Positions 52,817-61,773 of a stretch of DNA of 64,000 bases are shown here, one piece after another. Position 1 is the first letter of the stretch. The number at the start of each line of letters is the position of its first letter. Source of the stretch: Bacillus niameyensis (GTDB lineage: Bacteria; Bacillota; Bacilli; Bacillales; Bacillaceae_C); contig NZ_LN831197.1 in assembly GCF_001375535.1 (NCBI RefSeq), positions 1,443,947-1,507,946 on the forward strand, in the 5' to 3' direction. Position numbers and translations under genes: made by a program. The notes beneath the pieces are model-generated. The model had not been told where the DNA came from. It saw nothing but the letters and a program-made list of their open reading frames with translations, and made no database searches.

Positions 52817-54595
52817 TTAATCAACTCCTCCCCCATTAACGAGTTGATAAAAAGAGCCTTTTTTCATAAGTAATTTATCATATGTACCTTCTTCGACGTT
52901 CTTTCCATTATCAACAACAACAATCCGGTCAAAATTCCTAACTGTTGATAGTCGATGGGCAATGGCTATGGTGGTTCTGCCCTGAAACAAATTCTGTAAT
53001 GCTTGCTGTACTTCATATTCACTTTCATTATCCAGTGCAGAGGTCGCTTCATCTAAAAGTATGATTTTTGGGTTTTTGACAAACATTCTGGCGATCGCAA
53101 TCCGTTGCTTTTGCCCTCCGGAAAGTCTAATTCCACGCTCACCTACATAGGTATTGTATCCATCTTGTAAATCATTGATGAATTCATCAGCATACGCGGA
53201 TTTTGCTGCTTGGCGTACCTCTTCATCTGTTGCTTCAGGATTGCCAAACCGGATATTTTCCATCACAGTGTCACCGAATAAATATGTCTCTTGGAATACA
53301 AAGCCGAGAGACTCTCGCAATTGTTGCAAGGCAAGTTCTTTCAACTTCACTCCATCTAATAATATTTCTCCTTTACCCGGATCATAAAATCGGCCAATTA
53401 ACTTAATGAGTGTTGATTTTCCATTTCCACTCGTTCCAACAAACGCAACTTTTTCACCAGCTTTAATCGATATGTTAAAATCATTTATAACGCACGGAAT
53501 TGATGGATAGCCAAAGTCCACTGAACAAAATTTTAGATGACCTTCAATGCTTTCTAAGGTAATAGGATTTTCCGCTTCTTTCACATCTTCTTTCTCTTGC
53601 ATAAATTGGTATATCTTATTAGCTTGAAACATAAGAACTTTTTGTTCGGTTGTATTGGTTACAATAGTTGTGAGATGGCTAATCACTAAAAAATAGTAAA
53701 AAACAAAAGCAATAAATGCTCCGATTGATAACTGATCATTGAAAACTAGGTAAGCTCCATATGCAAATACGGCTACCGCTCCCCATTGTACAGTAACGCG
53801 CCGTACAAGCCCACGGGAATAATTCATTAAATACTGTTTTAATATCATATCGTGCATTACCTTTTGCTTTTGCTTTACTTGTTTATGATCCCATTCCTCA
53901 CGACGCGAAGCTCTTAATTCAAGTAAAGCGGAGACACTATCGTATAATTTTTGATTAAAATTTGTTCGTTTTTCTTGTGATGCATGACCATACTCTGCTG
54001 CCCGCTTTTCAAAACAAGGGCCGATGAGATAATAGGATAAAAAGCATGGGATGACGATCAAACTAAGCGGTATATGTATACTAACCATTAAACAGGCAGC
54101 AACGATCACTAGAATCATACTAGTTACGAGTCTCGGAAAATAGCGATGATAAATTTGCTGGACAGCGCGTACTTCTGTATTAAATAATGATAACGTTTCA
54201 CCAGTTGGATGTTTCTCATAATATGAAAAACCAAGCGCTCTCAGCTTATCAAACATAGCAAACTGAAGATCTCTGGCTGTTTTTTCCGATATTACTACCT
54301 GTAGCCTATTACACAATGCATTGCAAAAAAACATACCAATCAGAAGGAAGACCAACGATAAAATAATATAGAATAGAATGTGAGACCGTTGGTGAGGAAC
54401 AACTACATCAACAAAGTATTGAATTAGTTTAGGAATTGATATCTCTATACCTGTAATTATTAAGCTAAAAGCAATAAATAGTATTACTTCTTTGATATAT
54501 GGACGTAAAAAAGAAAGTGTCCATATATATGTGTTTCTTAGAGTATTCTGTTTTAATATTCTATTAGAACTATTAACTTCCGTATAAGTAGCCAC
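52817..54595 (-). CDS. ABC exporter half-transporter (first subunit of heterodimer)
   Basis: A 592-residue half-transporter with six membrane helices in residues 25-320 and a C-terminal ATPase: Walker A GTSGNGKST, signature LSGGQKQR, Walker B ILLDEATSALD and H-loop AHRLST. Both subunits retain consensus catalytic residues, unlike many heterodimers with one degenerate site. It is the first gene of the two-gene operon. The upstream 447 bases hold no regulator gene. Confidence 0.93.
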   Translation of the reverse strand: MATYTEVNSSNRILKQNTLRNTYIWTLSFLRPYIKEVILFIAFSLIITGIEISIPKLIQYFVDVVVPHQRSHILFYIILSLVFLLIGMFFCNALCNRLQVVISEKTARDLQFAMFDKLRALGFSYYEKHPTGETLSLFNTEVRAVQQIYHRYFPRLVTSMILVIVAACLMVSIHIPLSLIVIPCFLSYYLIGPCFEKRAAEYGHASQEKRTNFNQKLYDSVSALLELRASRREEWDHKQVKQKQKVMHDMILKQYLMNYSRGLVRRVTVQWGAVAVFAYGAYLVFNDQLSIGAFIAFVFYYFLVISHLTTIVTNTTEQKVLMFQANKIYQFMQEKEDVKEAENPITLESIEGHLKFCSVDFGYPSIPCVINDFNISIKAGEKVAFVGTSGNGKSTLIKLIGRFYDPGKGEILLDGVKLKELALQQLRESLGFVFQETYLFGDTVMENIRFGNPEATDEEVRQAAKSAYADEFINDLQDGYNTYVGERGIRLSGGQKQRIAIARMFVKNPKIILLDEATSALDNESEYEVQQALQNLFQGRTTIAIAHRLSTVRNFDRIVVVDNGKNVEEGTYDKLLMKKGSFYQLVNGGGVD

Positions 54596-55042
54596 TTACT
54601 ATCCCCTTTCCAAGAATGGATTACTGGATAAATTCAAATATTTTTTCCAACACTCATACTATTTTCTGGAATTAATTTCTGCTAACTCTGATATTTGTAG
54701 TTAAGGTATTATAAAGTTTTCACTCTATCTTCATATTATCTACGAGGTGTTAATTTAATTTTGACAGCACTTTAATTTTTTTGAAGTAATAGATCCTCGT
54801 TTGACATTATCTCCTTAGGATCTGGCAAGCTTAAATATACATTATATGCGCGAATCTTTGGATATTTAAGCTAATTAACTCTCCCCCTTGTTATGTTGAG
54901 TCCCATTAATGCAAGTAGAAAATTAAGTTAAATAATTAAACATCTTCAGATCCATTCTTTTCTTCGTTCAAACTTTCTGAATTTCAAATGTCCTTTGTTC
55001 AAAGAATAAACAACATTGAAATTCTATAATAAAAACTTTAAA
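54596..55042. other. Intergenic region upstream of the ABC exporter
   Basis: About 450 bases with no supported gene. Several TTGAC-like boxes are present, but no promoter pair could be fixed with confidence, and no strong hairpin is seen after the Prs-like gene end at 55043. Confidence 0.4.
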
Positions 55043-56020
55043 TTAATAAGACGAATATGTTTTTAAAGATTGTGGAACAGAATCAAATAAGGAGCTAATG
55101 GACTCCCTGTTATGAATTCTTACAACTGCCTCTGCAAATAGTGGCGCTACTGAAATAATCTTCATTTTTTTGTCGATGATGGACTGATTAGAGACAGAAT
55201 CTGTGCTAATAACCAATTCGATTGGACTATTATTTATCTTTTCTGCCCCCTCTTCACTTAGCATAAGATGGGATAATAAAGCGTATGTTTTTTTTGCTCC
55301 CCTTTCCTTCAATCCCTTTGCTATATCAACTAATGTTCCGCCCGAAATACTAAAGTCATCAACAATAAGTGTATTTTTACCTTCTACATCCCCAATCACT
55401 TCCAATACCTTTGCCTTTTCATCGTGAGATTTCCTTATTTTATCTCCTATTGCAACTGGCACCTTTAGTGTTGATGCAAAATTTCTTGCTTGCTTGGCAA
55501 AGCCTACATCTGGAGAAACTACTACCAAATCTTCTATATTTAAACTTTTTATGTAATCACAAAGAATCGGAAGCGCAAACAAATGGTCTACTGGTTTTTT
55601 AAAGAATCCTTGAATTTGTGGGCTATGTAAATCCATTGTTAATATTCTATCAGCCCCAGCTAACTCAATGCATTCTGCGCAAACCCTTCCTCTAATAGAA
55701 ACCCTTGGTTCATCTTTTTTATCTCCTTTTGCATATCCAAAGTATGGAATAATGGCCGTTACCGAGCTTGCGCTTGCTCTTTTAAACGCATCCATCCAGA
55801 AAAGAATTTCGGTAAATTCATCATTTGGATTCAAACCTATTGGTTGGACAAGATAAACATCTTTATCTCTTACTGTTTCATTGACTTTCACAAAAATGTT
55901 TCCATCAGAAAATTTAATTACCTCTGACTTACCTAACCCGATTCCGATATAATCACACATTTTTTGTGCAAAAGACTTTCCTGTACTTCCACCAAATATT
56001 TTGATTTCTTTATTCGACAA
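55043..56020 (-). CDS. Divergent ribose-phosphate pyrophosphokinase (Prs paralogue)
   Basis: A 325-residue PRPP synthetase fold. Conserved parts are VIKFSDGNIFV, AIIPYFGYAKGDKK, DLHSPQIQGFF and the phosphoribosyl loop LIVDDFSISGGT. Compared with housekeeping bacillar Prs as I know it, the FSDGE Glu is Asn, the ATP-site RQDRK block is KGDKK, and the IIDTAGT Asp is Ser. It is therefore a paralogue rather than the housekeeping enzyme, which should sit elsewhere with glmU. The TTG start at 56020 follows AGGGGG. It lies beside HIT, GNAT and thyX genes. Confidence 0.85.
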   Translation of the reverse strand: MSNKEIKIFGGSTGKSFAQKMCDYIGIGLGKSEVIKFSDGNIFVKVNETVRDKDVYLVQPIGLNPNDEFTEILFWMDAFKRASASSVTAIIPYFGYAKGDKKDEPRVSIRGRVCAECIELAGADRILTMDLHSPQIQGFFKKPVDHLFALPILCDYIKSLNIEDLVVVSPDVGFAKQARNFASTLKVPVAIGDKIRKSHDEKAKVLEVIGDVEGKNTLIVDDFSISGGTLVDIAKGLKERGAKKTYALLSHLMLSEEGAEKINNSPIELVISTDSVSNQSIIDKKMKIISVAPLFAEAVVRIHNRESISSLFDSVPQSLKTYSSY

Positions 56021-56075
56021 AAAGATAACCCCCTAAGTTCAAATAGTAGTTCAAATACTAAATTTCATTTACAAA

Positions 56076-56558
56076 CTAGTGATTTCTGTCATTTGCCTGG
56101 ATCCACGAACGTAACTTTTCTGCATAGTAAGGACGTTCCTCAGGTTCAGAGTAACTACCTTTCGTTAGGTAAAGGTTATCGTTTTTATATCTCGGATAAA
56201 CGTGTAGATGATAATGCCACACATCTTGATTTCCAGCAGGCTCATTGTGCTGTCTAGTAGAAACTCCATCACAGCCATATGTGTTTTTCATTGCGAACGC
56301 TGTCAATTGGGCAGTACGATGAATTTCTCCAGCTATCTCCGCTGGAAGATCATATATATTTTCGTAATGTTCATTTGGAACAACAAGAACATGTCCTTTA
56401 TTATTAGGCCACCATTTACTTGCGATAAATGCCGTTACATATTGATCTTGATAAATAATGTCTTTTTGTTTTGTTCCCTTATTAGGCCTTTCTATACCTG
56501 ACACAACCCGACAAAATGGACATTCGTAGTCTTCTGGACTATGTGAATAGAATTTCAT
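56076..56558 (-). CDS. HIT family hydrolase
   Basis: A 160-residue histidine-triad protein with the catalytic motif WHYHLHVYPR near residues 115-125. An N-terminal ECPFCRVVSG cysteine pair probably helps bind zinc, together with a His in the middle. HIT enzymes cleave nucleoside phosphoramidates, ADP-sugars or dinucleoside polyphosphates. Its closeness to the Prs-like gene (55 bases, same strand) suggests shared nucleotide metabolism. AAAAGAG precedes the ATG. Confidence 0.9.
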   Translation of the reverse strand: MKFYSHSPEDYECPFCRVVSGIERPNKGTKQKDIIYQDQYVTAFIASKWWPNNKGHVLVVPNEHYENIYDLPAEIAGEIHRTAQLTAFAMKNTYGCDGVSTRQHNEPAGNQDVWHYHLHVYPRYKNDNLYLTKGSYSEPEERPYYAEKLRSWIQANDRNH

Positions 56559-56669
56559 CTCTTTTACCAGCCCCTTTTTTCAAAAATACAAATATAACTA
56601 TCTTGCTAACCTATGTTATCGTAACAGTGCCTGTATTTTTATCACTGCTCCCCTGTTAATATCTATAAC

Positions 56670-57140
56670 TCAGCAGGCCTTTTTATAGTAAACAAGCGTT
56701 GTGTTATCGTTTAACTTCTTACTAGCTCCTGTTCTTTTGTATCCCATTTTTTCATATAAATAACAATTTCGTTTTTCCTCTAATATTGTGGCTAAATTCC
56801 ATGTGGCTGCTTGAGGAAACGTTTCTTCAATTAAATTTATTGTCTTCTGAGCTACTCCTTTTCCTTGATATGCAGGCAAAATAAACATTGGGCTAATCCA
56901 AAATTGTGCTTCTTCTTTCCAATAAACGCATATAGCACCGGCTAGCTTGCTATCAACTAATATTTTATTAAAACAACCATTAGGATTATTTATTCTTGCT
57001 ATGACTTTTTCAATAGCTTCATTTGCTGGGTTGGTTTTGTAATCTTTATATTTATCTAACAATGGTTTAAAACATTTAACTTGCATATCTAAAATTAATT
57101 GTGCATCATTATCTGTTGCTTTTTCTATCCTTATCTCCAT
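56670..57140 (-). CDS. GNAT acetyltransferase
   Basis: About 156 residues of a GNAT protein: MEIRIEKATDNDAQLIL at the start, GAICVYWKEEAQFWISPMFILPAYQGKGVAQKTINLIEE with the acetyl-CoA loop QGKGVA, and YLYEKMGYKRTGASKKLN at the end. Substrate unknown. The ATG at 57140 follows GGCGGTGAG; an upstream in-frame TTG at 57158 lacks a site. Confidence 0.86.
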   Translation of the reverse strand: MEIRIEKATDNDAQLILDMQVKCFKPLLDKYKDYKTNPANEAIEKVIARINNPNGCFNKILVDSKLAGAICVYWKEEAQFWISPMFILPAYQGKGVAQKTINLIEETFPQAATWNLATILEEKRNCYLYEKMGYKRTGASKKLNDNTTLVYYKKAC

Positions 57141-57245
57141 ATTCTCACCGCCAATCAATCTAGATTTAGAAGATTAGTCTCACGATTATGTACAACTGTG
57201 CATTTTTCCATATTCTACCAATTTTCTTTAATTGATAAATACTCT

Positions 57246-57935
57246 TCACTTCAAAAGTTCACCTAAAGTGACTGGAAAGTGTTCCTCTGTTAAAATTTTA
57301 ACGACTTTTGCATATTCTTGAATCTCTTTCTGTGCATCGTGCTCCAAACGTTGTGATAAGAAATGAGCGACCCCCTGAAGAGAAGATGTCCAATACCATC
57401 TTACATACATTCCGTAGCTAGGCAAGAATAGACGTGCTTGTTCAGCTGCTATTCCTAATTCTAATGCCTCACTATATAATTTCTCGCCTTTCTCGATGTA
57501 CTTTAGTAATTTTTCAGTTAAGAATACACCTTCATTGGGTTTTATTGGCTCGCCACTCCCTTGTTTCGAATTTAATGGTGCAGAACGCCATTCATCTTCC
57601 TTAGGCACATAAAAAGTTGGTTCTTCAGTAATATATCTTCTACTCGATTCGTTCCAGCCATCCATAACGTGGTCCGATCCCACGACATACTTCCACCATT
57701 GACGAGCTACCATCAAAGGGGCATAAACCTCGAATTGCAGCATTGCGTGACGGAATGGAGATGTATGTCCCTCCCGCGCCAGAAACTTAATTAACCGCTC
57801 GTCCTTTATCGAAAGTTCGGTGCTTTCCTTGTCATATGAAACACGGGCAGCATTTGCCACCGTTAGATCATTACCCATTTTATCAACGAGTCTTACATAT
57901 CCTTTATCCAAAACCTCAATCTTTTTCTTTTCCAT
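57246..57935 (-). CDS. thyX: Flavin-dependent thymidylate synthase
   Basis: Makes dTMP from dUMP using methylene-tetrahydrofolate and FAD/NADPH, releasing tetrahydrofolate. The 229-residue chain has VANAARVSYDKEST, HTSPFRHAMLQFEVYAPLMVARQWW, ESSRRYITEE, FLPSYGMYVRWYWTSSLQGVAHFLSQR and LEHDAQKEI, all typical of ThyX. The diagnostic RHR motif region reads RQWWKYVVGSDHVMDGWNE, with an insertion, so it belongs to the K-Y variant of the family. AGGGGATTAAG precedes the ATG. A broken DHFR gene lies just upstream on the same strand. Confidence 0.92.
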   Translation of the reverse strand: MEKKKIEVLDKGYVRLVDKMGNDLTVANAARVSYDKESTELSIKDERLIKFLAREGHTSPFRHAMLQFEVYAPLMVARQWWKYVVGSDHVMDGWNESSRRYITEEPTFYVPKEDEWRSAPLNSKQGSGEPIKPNEGVFLTEKLLKYIEKGEKLYSEALELGIAAEQARLFLPSYGMYVRWYWTSSLQGVAHFLSQRLEHDAQKEIQEYAKVVKILTEEHFPVTLGELLK

Positions 57936-57999
57936 TCTTAATCCCCTATTCGCATAAAATATTTTTATGAACTTGCCTTCTTTTTTCTAACGAATCTCT

Positions 58000-58275
58000 T
58001 TACAAAGGAGTGATTTCCATCCTATTAGTTTTTCTTTCGTATATATGAAAATAGTAGCTATAGGGATTTTTGGCATTCTTAATCCCTTTTTTAACTGACA
58101 CTTCATTCCATTCATCATAAATCACATCTGGGAAGAAAGTATTTCCTTCAAATTCATGATGGATTTTTGTAATATACATTTTCTCCGTGTAAGGCATGAA
58201 CAGGTTATATATCTGTTCGCCTCCGAATATAAAAATTTCCTCTTCATTTTTACACAATTCAATACATCTTCAATA
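58000..58275 (-). pseudogene. Dihydrofolate reductase, C-terminal fragment
   Basis: Reads CIELCKNEEEIFIFGGEQIYNLF, then KMYITKIHHEFEGNTFFPD and YYFHIYERK, which is the second half of a DHFR (residues about 85-160 of a normal 160-residue enzyme). The N-terminal half with the folate- and NADPH-binding residues is missing. Upstream the frame is stopped by TGA and joined to an SRPBCC fragment. A short open frame from TTG 58257 is not expected to give active enzyme. Confidence 0.85.
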
Positions 58276-58565
58276 AATTCGTGTGTATGTGTAAATGAGT
58301 GGAATGCTCCTTTTACCATAACATCTGTAAATTTATAAGGTTTTTCCATCTCTATTATCTTAGCAGTTAATTTTTGTTTTACTCCAAGATGAGTAGCTTC
58401 CCAAGTAACTGTATCGCCATTTTCCATCAACCCAACTATAACACCATCAATCGCTTTTTCCTTTGTTTTACTTGTTGTTTCTATGTGTACATCTACATTT
58501 CTCGCAAGGTCAAAACAAACATTGATAGGTGCATCGATAAAAATATCGTGTTTAATTAAAGGCAT
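58270..58565 (-). pseudogene. SRPBCC-family protein, N-terminal fragment joined to DHFR
   Basis: Starts at ATG 58565 (GAAAGGTAA 8 bases upstream) with MPLIKHDIFIDAPINVCFDLARNVDVHIETT, then TVTWEATHLGVKQKLTAKI and KGAFHSFTHTHEF, typical of SRPBCC (START-like) ligand-binding proteins. After about 95 residues the family sequence ends and the frame runs on into the DHFR fragment out of frame. The C-terminal helix is therefore lost. A deletion joined two neighbouring genes near 58270-58285. Confidence 0.78.
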
Positions 58566-58794
58566 ATTTAATTTACCTTTCATTTATATGGTGTTGAAAA
58601 CAGAAGAGAATAAAATATCGCAATTAACTGACACCCCAAATGGCGATAATAGAAAATCTTTGATAAATTGTATGATTTCGTTACTACAACTATCTACAAA
58701 CAAGGACCACGTAAGGTAGTTGTCGAGATACTTAGTAGCCACAGAGGTCTATTCATTGTTCCATTCGAGAGTGGAGACCATTTGCATTTTGGAA

Positions 58795-58995
58795 TTACCT
58801 TTTCTTCTTAATTAAATCTATTAGATAGTAAACCTGTGAAATTAAAAACGAAAGCAACAAGATAATTATCGTTCCAATTATGTAAACCGCTGCCTCAGTT
58901 GCATCGCCCGCATCCATAAATACGAAACTAATTATATAAAAGAAAATAATACTTACAAATATAGTCAAGAAAAAAATGGAAATATATTTGGACAA
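58795..58995 (-). CDS. Small two-helix membrane protein
   Basis: 66 residues with two transmembrane helices (about 5-27 and 36-58) and a basic C terminus (LIKKKR). TTG start at 58995 with AGGTG 7 bases upstream. Phe/Ile-rich, no motif that points to a function. Confidence 0.5.
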   Translation of the reverse strand: MSKYISIFFLTIFVSIIFFYIISFVFMDAGDATEAAVYIIGTIIILLLSFLISQVYYLIDLIKKKR

Positions 58996-59151
58996 AAATT
59001 ACACCTACTTTTAAAAAATATACTCATTCATAACTTTTGAGGCAATTCTTCGAATTATAAAATTACAATATAATTTTCTGTCCTTCAAAAGACTGTTGGA
59101 GTTCATAATGTGACCTCAACTTTGATCATCTTATAATATAAGCACCAAATA

Positions 59152-61212
59152 TTATTCCAACGAAAGCTTCACAATATCATCCAAATATTTTGTTGTGTGG
59201 TATTCATAAATCTCCAGCTTTTTAGGAATCACATTTTCTTCTGCATTATCACTATATAACTCTAAGTTTTCCACTGTAAAAAAGTAGCGAGGCTGCTCGA
59301 GTTCTTTATATACGGAAGGCATTTCATTCATATCGTATGCAATGCCATTTTTATCAACAAGTACGCCTTCAGAATTCCTCGCCATCGAACTAACAAGACG
59401 TTCATTCTCATCAAAAAACTCAAAATGAATCCACTCATATGCACGATTCTCGATGTCATGACTACTTATAACAACATTTGTAGGCTGTCCAACTTCCACC
59501 TTGTCTATCGAGATTGTACTGCCAGCATATTCAAAGGTTTGAGGATATGCCTTTGAAACATCCAGTTCAATGGTTTTTTGTTCTTCTACTGTTACATTAA
59601 CTGATTGGAATTGAACGTTAATCTCTTTTGGCGTTTCTTCAAAAAGTGGGTCAAAGTATGTTTGAGAAGAGATTCTATGGTTACTTTGATATAAAAAAGA
59701 ATTGCCAAACATATCAGCTTTCACTATTTTATTGTTTACCTTTAGATTGTCTAAATTAAGACTATTTAAATGCATCTTTGGCAGGTCGATTGGATATGCA
59801 GAATGCAGAATCGTCGCCGTTGGAGCAATAATTAGTTTATCAAATCGAACAGGGATCCCTTCGACCTCTGTTTCTTCATCCAACGCATATTCGATAGACG
59901 GCATTTTTGTTACAGGAATCTCGAAGTTCCACTCCCCTGTTTCATATTCCATGTTATCGTAAACCCCAAAACTAGTCCCATCAGTGGAATCAGGAATCAC
60001 TGTAAAAAGCTTTGAAACTTTAAGTTTAATTGTTCCATCATCCTTTTTAAGTGGAGGGAAACTAACCTTTCCATGAAATACATTCTTTTCTTTATTATTT
60101 TCATCCAATTTAAGGTCAGGAGGATAATACCTTGGATACATATCTTGATCCATGATTTCATGTTCGTTCTCCAGATAAATACCATCATAATAATCCAACA
60201 CATATTGATTATTATTAGCGGAATCTTCTATTTCGTAAAAAATTAGTGTTTGCAAGTCATCAGCAATCGCACTTTTGATCTTGATTTTCACCCCATTGCT
60301 TTCTGCCTCCAAGTTCAGCCTTTCTCCTAGGCCATGTTGCAAAAAGGCACGCAATTGGTCATCTTCTTCTGTCCATGTATAGTAGAGATTTGTAAAATAT
60401 CCTGTAAAAACTCCTAATCCTATCAAGGTAGTGAAAACACTTACAAAAATAAGCCCCATTCTTTTACGCTTCTTATTATTCTGGTGTTTCCGCTTTTCCT
60501 GTTCGGACAATCTGTCTTGGATATTCTTCATTAATGCAGATGGGACACTGAAGTTTTCAAATCTTTCAGTAAGGTTTAATATAACATCCTGAAAGGTTCC
60601 CAAATCCTCACGACAGTTTTCACAATGAAAAAGATGCATCTCAAAATCAATCTTTTTCGGCCGTTCTAGAGTTCTTTCTATGTAATCTATATAGTTCGGT
60701 TGATACTCTTTACATCCATTAAAGAACGATCCGTCCCCCCATTCCTTTCTAAGAGACTGAACCCCCGAAAATAAAAGCCCCTTCATTTCCTTCGCTGAAA
60801 CTTGAAGAAGATTTGTTGCTTCCTCCCGTGAGATTCCTTTTACATATGTAAGAACTACCGCTTCTTTCTCATGTTCATTCAACTGATCAAGCGTTTTAAA
60901 TAATTCTTGTTTTGATTCGCCTTCCTTAGAAACTTGTAAACTTCTACCTTCAGAAAGCTCTTGGCAAGTATCAAAAAAAATGGACGCTATCGACCTATCA
61001 AATGATGTTCCTCTATTTAATTGAGACAATTCCTTCTCTGCTTTTATAATGGAACGATAAAACAGCTCTTCGATTTGCTGCTGATTCCTTAAATTGCACC
61101 ACCCGAGTATATAGAATAATTTTTTGTGCTGATCGAACCAATCAAAGATAGATTCAACATTATTTTCTCTAATTGTGGTTATTGACATGGGATCTATTTT
61201 TTCTGGAATCAT
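59152..61212 (-). CDS. Fused sigma-70-like / anti-sigma (zinc finger + DUF4179) membrane protein
   Basis: A 686-residue protein. Residues 20-160 resemble an ECF sigma factor: region 2 appears degenerate (IEELFYRSIIKAEKEL), while region 4 is clear (LDQLNEHEKEAVVLTYVKGISREEATNLLQVSAKEMKGLLFSG). Around 190-205 there is an anti-sigma zinc motif HLFHCENC. One membrane helix lies at about 255-275 (GLIFVSVFTTLIGLGVFTGYF). The outer part, about 280-680, is a DUF4179-type immunoglobulin-like domain. In relatives the sigma and the anti-sigma DUF4179 protein are separate genes; here they are one chain. GGGGGGATC precedes the ATG. Confidence 0.8.
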   Translation of the reverse strand: MIPEKIDPMSITTIRENNVESIFDWFDQHKKLFYILGWCNLRNQQQIEELFYRSIIKAEKELSQLNRGTSFDRSIASIFFDTCQELSEGRSLQVSKEGESKQELFKTLDQLNEHEKEAVVLTYVKGISREEATNLLQVSAKEMKGLLFSGVQSLRKEWGDGSFFNGCKEYQPNYIDYIERTLERPKKIDFEMHLFHCENCREDLGTFQDVILNLTERFENFSVPSALMKNIQDRLSEQEKRKHQNNKKRKRMGLIFVSVFTTLIGLGVFTGYFTNLYYTWTEEDDQLRAFLQHGLGERLNLEAESNGVKIKIKSAIADDLQTLIFYEIEDSANNNQYVLDYYDGIYLENEHEIMDQDMYPRYYPPDLKLDENNKEKNVFHGKVSFPPLKKDDGTIKLKVSKLFTVIPDSTDGTSFGVYDNMEYETGEWNFEIPVTKMPSIEYALDEETEVEGIPVRFDKLIIAPTATILHSAYPIDLPKMHLNSLNLDNLKVNNKIVKADMFGNSFLYQSNHRISSQTYFDPLFEETPKEINVQFQSVNVTVEEQKTIELDVSKAYPQTFEYAGSTISIDKVEVGQPTNVVISSHDIENRAYEWIHFEFFDENERLVSSMARNSEGVLVDKNGIAYDMNEMPSVYKELEQPRYFFTVENLELYSDNAEENVIPKKLEIYEYHTTKYLDDIVKLSLE

Positions 61213-61713
61213 AAATGTGATCCCCCCTTTTTACACTCTATTAGTCATTTTCGATATTTACATCTTAAATTTTGCAAACTTCAATGATTGGTTTGATAAG
61301 GAATTTAGGGAACTTACTTTTATAAGACTGATACATCGCAGATAACCCTTTGGAATTTACGCAATGATTAAAATGAATAAAATTCTTTTAATCCTTCTTT
61401 CTAAATTTCCCTTCAATTGAGAGGAGAGTGAAAATGTGTCCACTCCTAAAAAGCATACTTTATTTAGCTTTCTGCCTCGTTAGTACAATAGTTTCGACAA
61501 AAATAGCGTTAATCCTTCTTTTCTTAATGCCCCCGTAAGTACAATCGCTTTAACTAAAAAGCAACTTCATTCTTGGAAAATTCTATGGGAGAAATTTATT
61601 ACATCTAACATACATAAGTTTTAAAACTAAACCTCATCTAAGATAATTAAATACAGGTTAAAGGTGATCAAGACCTGAAGTCCTTAACTATAATGTTGTA
61701 GAAATTTATTGAT
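61213..61713. other. Intergenic region with short repeats
   Basis: About 500 bases upstream of the sigma/anti-sigma gene. It contains a small possible peptide gene (61434-61538). The sequence GTTAGTACAATAGTTTCGAC (61479) also recurs, diverged, as GTAAGTACAATCGCTTTAAC (61535). Confidence 0.45.
61434..61538 (+). CDS. Possible small hydrophobic peptide
   Basis: 34 codons from ATG with a good GAGAGGAGAGTG site 4-15 bases upstream: MCPLLKSILYLAF, then an Ile/Leu-rich helix ending LLFLMPP. It would be a single membrane helix. It overlaps a short direct repeat, so coding function is doubtful. Confidence 0.25.
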   Translation: MCPLLKSILYLAFCLVSTIVSTKIALILLFLMPP

Positions 61714-61753
61714 AAAAAAACCGCACCCAATGCTTTTTAAGCTTCTTGGGTGC
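61714..61753 (-). terminator. Terminator of sstT
   Basis: On the minus strand GCACCCAA/TTGGGTGC with a 15-base loop, continued by a T run (A residues at 61714-61720). It lies 20 bases after the sstT stop. Confidence 0.85.
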
Positions 61754-61773
61754 AGCTCCTAATTGCTTTCCTT

